Source: Corylus avellana
Taxonomy: Eukaryota; Streptophyta; Magnoliopsida; Fagales; Betulaceae
Direction of reading: 5' to 3'
DNA length: 64,000 nt
Assembly (NCBI RefSeq): GCF_901000735.1
Contig: NC_081541.1
Location: forward strand, 1,240,001 to 1,304,000
Positions 58,601 through 64,000 of the stretch are shown one piece after another. Positions within the stretch are counted from its first letter, which is position 1. Each line of letters opens with the position of its first letter. The translations under genes were made by a program, and so were the position numbers. Under the pieces are notes generated by a model. The model worked only from the letters and a program-made list of their open reading frames with translations, did no database searches and was not told the DNA's origin.

Positions 58601-60061
58601 CACCAGACTCTAGGAGCGTTTCAAACGTAGCGGAATTCATGACTCCCTGATTCGTATGGAAACTATTTTGCCGACCTTTGGGTCCCTTTTGTCTTATTTT
58701 TTAATTTTAAAAAATAATATTATTACAAAGAAAAATACAATTTTTTATATTTTAAAAAATACCAAATAAAAAAAGATCAATAAAAATATTATTGCTTCAC
58801 ACATTTTTTTTTGTTTTTTTTTTAATTAAAAAATATGGCAAAAGTTGGCCTAAAGTTGAACAAAATAATTGGGTCCCTCTCATCCCTCCATTCGTAAAAA
58901 AGACCCGTATCAAGGGTTTCAAAGTTTCAAACGTAGTGGAATTCATGACTCACTTATTCGTATTTGTTAAAAGTCCCCCGTATCTTTGTATTTTTCCAGG
59001 GCACGACTAAATATACTTCTTATTTTAATTCATACCGGACTTGGTCTTGAAAAGATTGCCGGATCATGTTGGTGCATGGATATAAAGTAATATAAATAAA
59101 TTTTAATTCGACTAATTTAATTTAACGAATCAGACTCTTCAACTATAATCAACCAATTTCATATTAAGCTTATGTTAAATTCTCGTATAAAAAGTTGTCT
59201 GTCCTAGTTTCGGTTGGTCTCCTTGTACTAATGGATAGGTAGAGTTGGACTCATGCTTGGGCCAACTGAGGCTGTAAGCCTGGACGGGCTATTATAAGCC
59301 GAATGAAGTTCAGATAAGACTAAAACCCAGTCTTAACCTAAATGACATCCGTAAATTAATTGAATTTGAAGTCTAATTATCTGGTTTTTAGGTGAGACTC
59401 CTCTTTGTGCCGGTAGAATTGAACTTGAAAACATTTTTCTAGTGTTACTGAGTTTGAATAATATTTTCAGATTGAATTTTACTTCTTTACTATAATTATA
59501 ACTTGTAAAGAAAAAAAAAAAAATCCCACAAAAACACATATATATATTAGCTGTTCAAGGATTAGCATCACCGGATTATTTTGCGAACCTTCTTCTTTGT
59601 TTTCCTGACCAAAGAAAAATGTTATAGTTTTTCGATCCCTTTCGGAGGGGCCGAAATTAATGTTGAATAACTATTATTATAATTTATTTTTTACTTTTTT
59701 TTTTATGTAAAAAAAATTTAATGTATGAAAAAATTATCACGGCTAATTAACCTTTTCATTTACTAAAACAATTTTGGATTTCATTGCAGTATTAATGGGT
59801 TTGGTAAGACAAAGGGAACATCTTTTACTTTGAATAATATTTCCAACCCTGTGATTTATTCAATATTCTGATTAGTTTTTACTTAACCGTATCCTGACTA
59901 ATGATTTGTTGCTTTACCAATTGGTAACAAGTTTGTGACGTGTTTTTCATATTTAATCGGGATGCCTTCGAAGTAAATGTTTGGGACAATACATGAAAAA
60001 GAAAAGGAAACATATATATACATATATTAATGGAATCGAACTATATATAATTCAAAACAAC
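58601..60061. other. intergenic region upstream of RRN3
   Basis: RRN3 promoter side, then AT-rich sequence without a supportable gene. TTTCAAACGTAG(C/T)GGAATTCATG occurs twice (58619 and 58925), a short dispersed repeat. ATTAGCATCACCGGATTATT at 59561 repeats a word from 50339. Confidence 0.5.
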
Positions 60062-60905
60062 TTAAGCACAACGCTTTACAGAGATAATGTCTAAAATGCA
60101 ATTAAGAATTTCATCAATAAGGACTTGTTCCACACTACGGGATAATACTTCTTTCGATAGGTGACGAGCTGCATCATTGAGATGTCGTCTAACATGGGTT
60201 ACCTTCCAGTTTTGCAAACAATTAAGCAATTCTCGAGCCTCCTCAATAAGGTGACCGTAACGGCTCCAATTTCTCTCATCTTTATTAAGAGTTTGCACCA
60301 TTTGGACGGCATCACCCTCCAGAACCAACATATGAAAACCTAATTCCCGACTCAACTTCATAGTCGTTAATGTTGATGTTGCCTCTGCAATATTGGGCTT
60401 AACGATGTAGTCTTTTGGCGCTACCAATGTCGCTAACACCTCTCAGTTACCATCTCTAACAACCACACCAATACCCATCTTCCTTCTACTATTATCCACA
60501 ACCGCATCTCAATTTGTTTTAACAAAATCGTTATTGGGGGCTTCCCATCAAACGTCTTCTGTATTCGCCCTCTCAATCGGGCTATCTTTCCAAGAGTTAA
60601 CTAATTGGAAAGCCTCTAGAGACTCCAAGGCATACCCGATTACGATAGAAAATGGACTAACCTTTTTTTTCATAAACAATGGCATTCCTATGAAGCCATA
60701 GCATTCTAGCCACAACCACCACGAGTTCTATATCTTCCTTTCTCAAAAATCGCATGAGCTCCTCCAAAATAAAGACAAATTCCTCATTCTCAATGCTTCT
60801 TTTTGAATTTTGCCACCACACCTACTCTATATATCATTTGCAGCCAAACAGCTCCACAAAACATGTCCCGTGGCTTCTGTATATTGAATATACATCAGCT
60901 CCAAG
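60062..60905 (-). pseudogene. decayed retroelement RNase H / zf-RVT remnant
   Basis: Minus-strand reading from about 60905 down: EATGHVLWSCLAAND resembles the zinc-binding end of plant LINE reverse transcriptases. Then ELVVVVARMLWLHRNAIVYE and, after several stops, MGIGVVVRDGN, EVLATLVAPKDYIVKPNIAE and FHMLVLEGDAVQMVQTLN of the RNase H (RVT_3) domain, up to HVRRHLNDAARHLSKEVL. Stops occur in or after ANTEDV, FVKTN and VVRDGN and at other places, so it is dead. Only the last 125 codons (60439-60062) remain open. No LTR or poly-A tail was identified. It may come from a LINE or from a co-opted RNase H-like gene. Confidence 0.7.
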
Positions 60906-61574
60906 CATACATTACTAGCAACATAATTTATGTTGATACTGCAAACAAGCCTAGGGCCAATGCCTTTAGACCCAATTAACATAAAGGCTTATTCACTAAA
61001 AAGGATAAAAGAAAAAAGTGTAAGAGCCTCCTGCCTATATATTCCACAATCACACCCACTAGGTGGCAGTTAAAAGAGTAGTCTAATATAAAGGAGGGTG
61101 ACCATTTCATATAAGATAAGAGGTTATTTTCTCATTTCTCTTATATAATTTTCTCAACGAATTTAATGACTTAAGCATTGCAAGTTTTTACTCCGGCCAA
61201 TGGCCGACACATTTCTAATGGTTTTCCTCTTGTTCTGCAGGTGACCCGTCGTTGAGCCCGATCATGCAAAAATCTGTTTTTGCAATTTGGTAATTAGATT
61301 TTTTGTTTGAGATGCTTAACAGTCATTAATTAACCAAAGTTGGTGTATAATTAAAGGGGCTGAATTTTCAAGCTGCACTTACATTTTTCTTCATAAGATC
61401 ATAATAAGATGGTCATTTATAATAAAGGTGGAAGCTCAACTACATGGCAGTTTCACATAGCACTAAATAAGCTGTGAAACTTAAGTGATGTAGTTTTCTT
61501 AAGTCCTCAATATTCTACATAATACCAACGTTCTTTTCATAATTGCTATGTACAAAATTTAGGTTCCATTTCAA
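60906..61574. other. intergenic region downstream of TPP
   Basis: AT-rich, holding the 3' UTR of the TPP gene on its right side. No gene or complete repeat recognised. Confidence 0.5.
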
Positions 61575-62364
61575 TTACCTAAACCCAAATCGAGGAAGTG
61601 ACCTGGCTTTCCTCGATTTCCCTAGCCGTAACAGGAAAGCTAATACTTCAGATGGGTCACGCAAAGAGTAGGAAGCTCTTGTATCCTTTGGAATGGAAGA
61701 TACAATGATTGGATATCCTTGTCCTCTACTTCGAATAACCTGCAAGAATTCGATATTAAAGACTGGACTATGATTTTATCAGACACTGAAGTACGTTAAG
61801 TTTTGAGACTGCTAAATCAGACAAAACTCTAAATAACGGAATTGGGATAGTGTGAAAAACCTTGAAAGCATCTTCATCAGTTCGATCATCCCCAATGTAC
61901 AATGGGAGGACATGATCACCAGAGTTGCTAAACCCTAGAGTGTCAAGTAAGTACTCCAAGGCATGACCTTTGTTCCATTCTATAGATGGGCGTACTTCCA
62001 AAACCTGTATATGTGTAAATTTAATTATGAGATATTTGAGTATCAGAAAAGCTATGGAAAGCACGGGAAAATTCAAGAGTTAGGGTTTTTATCTTACCAT
62101 TTTACCCTCAGTTAGGTGAAATTCTGGATAGTTTTCAACTACAGACTTAACCTTCTCTTCCAACATGCCATAATCCTGCATTGCAACAAATAATCCTTCT
62201 TTTGTGAATGCCCCCACTTTCCAAAGAAATTAAAAAAATAAATAAATAAAGAAAAATAAAAAACAGCAGATGCTCGATCTTCAACGAAATTATTTAGGTT
62301 TATACTTGGTAAATATATAAATAACTTATATATTCTTTTCAAATGATCGACAAATTAATATATT

Positions 62365-62410
<46 letters not shown>

Positions 62411-63970
62411 TTTCAAACCATCTTACCTCTTCCCGGACCTGTCGAAAATGTACAGAGATGCAGAAACTGTTATCCTCTACCATGGCTCCTTGTATTTTCT
62501 TTGTTTTTTCCTCTAAGATTTTGAATATCTGTCAGGAACACAAGAAATTTCTTATATGAATGGCAAGGAAAAAAAGCTTTAATTAGGTACTTTTCTAACG
62601 AATTAGATAGAGACACGTTATTTGAAAATTTTAAATGACGAAATCTTTAAAATTTAATTTTGATAAAAAAAAAAAAAAAAAAAAAAAAGAGAGCTTGTCG
62701 CATCTTGAAATGGAGAAGATAAAAGAAAGTACATAAGGATAAATGAAAGTTAGCTAACCTCTTGAATTGCAGGCAAGAATTTCTTAGCAGGTTGAAAGAG
62801 AACTCCACTCTCCTACAAAGATTGAAATTTCATGTTATTATATCATAAATTTTTCCACCATTTCACTTTAAAAATCTAAAAATCTAAAAAAAAAAAAAAA
62901 AAAAACTGAATATTTTGAAGGGCTTATAATTACATGAATTGACAGCTCCAAACATTCCTTTTCCCCTAATAGTGTTACCAGCTTCGGAACCCATTTAGGC
63001 ATTTACTTTTTACAATCATGAAATATGTAGAAAAAAGTAAAAAAGACAAACCTTCTTATCAAGCGCTACGGTTTGGCGTTTGCCATCATTGTACTTGAGT
63101 GGCCTTGCTGGGACCATTATGTCCATCCCATGGCTCCCAGCATAATATACATTATGCAACTTTACAAAGTCTTTTACCTAAACGACGAGGAAAACGGCAA
63201 TAGTTAGTACTTATAAGCCTTTGAGCTTTGAAGATTCGCTTAACATATATATATATTTTTTAAATATTAATTAAATAATTAAATTTATTAATGTTTTATC
63301 AACTTTTTAAAATAAGTCGTGATGTACGTAATTAACTCGTTATAACTTATTACCTTCTCTCTGCTCCTTCCACTAATAATGGCTGTCGGAAAATGTTTTG
63401 CAACTTCACGTACTGCTGCACGCATCTGTAATTAATAGCATAATGTGTGACTATATATATATATATATGCTTGTGTAGTTGTGTGTGTATATATAGATAT
63501 AATTTGATGATGATTAGTACTGTTAGAATAATTAAAGAATATTCATGCGACTGCAATTTAATTACCTCATCAGACATGAAGGCACGATCAGGGTCATCAA
63601 CAATAGGTGAGAGTGTCCCGTCGTAGTCTAAAAACACAGCAATCGTCTTCCTTTTTCCGGCTTTCATCATACGATCAAATGAGCCTAAAGCAGAAGGGTG
63701 TTCTGCCTATATTCATATACAAGAAACAATCATTTTTTTTTTAAAAAAAAAAAACGTGTATAAATAAATATATATGGTTGGAATATGGAGAAAAAAACTT
63801 ACCACCCAGGAATTATAATTTGAATCAAGAGCTATAGGATCATTTGTGCAAGGACTTAGGTATGGTATTCTTGTGTTTGTGAAGCTATCTCCTTTGCCCT
63901 CCACGTCTTTTGTTGTTTTTGGAACAGATTGCTGTTTTTGTTTATAGGAAGGTGGTCTTTGGAATCCCAT
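61575..63970 (-). CDS. TPP: trehalose-6-phosphate phosphatase
   Basis: HAD-superfamily enzyme that dephosphorylates trehalose-6-phosphate to trehalose, lowering a signal of sucrose status. Nine exons: 63970-63803, 63706-63566, 63425-63354, 63177-63052, 62812-62759, 62528-62427, 62175-62098, 62004-61861 and 61739-61575, all phase 0, give 349 residues. HAD motif I DYDGTLSP is at 83-90 (catalytic Asp83, Asp85), motif II SGRSREK at 121-127, and the acidic motif GDDRTDED at 285-292. Also visible are [21 protein letters not shown] and [16 protein letters not shown]. The N-terminal part before residue 57 is variable, as in this family. The ATG at 63970 follows TTCAAACAGGCG, which could also be a splice acceptor, so an extra upstream exon beyond the window cannot be excluded. 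Which TPP paralogue (A-J) is unknown. Confidence 0.95.
62366..62407. repeat. compound CT/TA microsatellite in TPP intron 6
   Basis: A CT run followed directly by a TA run, only about 15 bases after the exon 6 donor side. Long A runs also occur in neighbouring TPP introns (62669-62688, 62888-62906). Confidence 0.9.
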
Positions 63971-64000
63971 CGCCTGTTTGAATATTCAAAACTTTACTTG

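Noticed and set aside
1..64000. tRNA, rRNA, CRISPR arrays, prokaryotic operons, biosynthetic cluster
   Set aside because: No cloverleaf-type tRNA words, no regularly spaced repeats with unique spacers and no clustered pathway genes were seen. Small non-coding RNAs cannot be excluded by eye.

Overview
This is nuclear DNA of a flowering plant, most likely a woody eudicot. The evidence is AT-rich introns with canonical GT..AG borders, plant-only families (SWEET, PLS-class PPR, PYL ABA receptor, FTSH11, TPP), many small non-autonomous transposons, and two runs of N that mark assembly gaps. The species cannot be fixed from the sequence; a rosid tree is a guess. All exon models below were assembled by eye from reading frame, splice signals and family conservation.

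Layout. (1) 0.8-2.5 kb: SWEET sugar transporter (+), convergent with an intronless E-class PPR gene (4.4-6.6 kb, -). (2) 7.1-7.8 kb: hAT-like non-autonomous transposon. (3) 8.3-9.9 kb: six-span membrane protein of unknown function (+), with a TRIM-like LTR element in intron 2. (4) 11.6-18.2 kb: PTB3-type RNA-binding protein (+). (5) 19.4-30.1 kb: FTSH11 protease in 17 exons (+), convergent with a subfamily-I PYL ABA receptor (31.7-34.7 kb, -). (6) 35-46.8 kb: gene-poor stretch with several small inverted-repeat transposons, microsatellites, a 100-N gap and a broken class-A heat-shock-factor fragment. (7) 47.2-49.5 kb: RPF2, a Brix-domain 60S assembly factor (+), tail to tail with RRN3/TIF-IA, the RNA polymerase I initiation factor (51.0-58.6 kb, -). 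(8) 60.1-60.9 kb: decayed retroelement RNase H. (9) 61.6-64.0 kb: trehalose-6-phosphate phosphatase (-), running to the window edge.

The genes are ordinary housekeeping, signalling and metabolic genes and do not form one pathway. The one functional pairing is RPF2 with RRN3, both acting in ribosome production. I found no new defence, toxin, CRISPR or biosynthetic system. The items most worth checking are a one-base frameshift in the last exon of RRN3, a complete TRIM retroelement with 5-bp target duplication in the RRN3 leader intron, a GC-AG intron in the SWEET gene, and the heat-shock-factor pseudogene.
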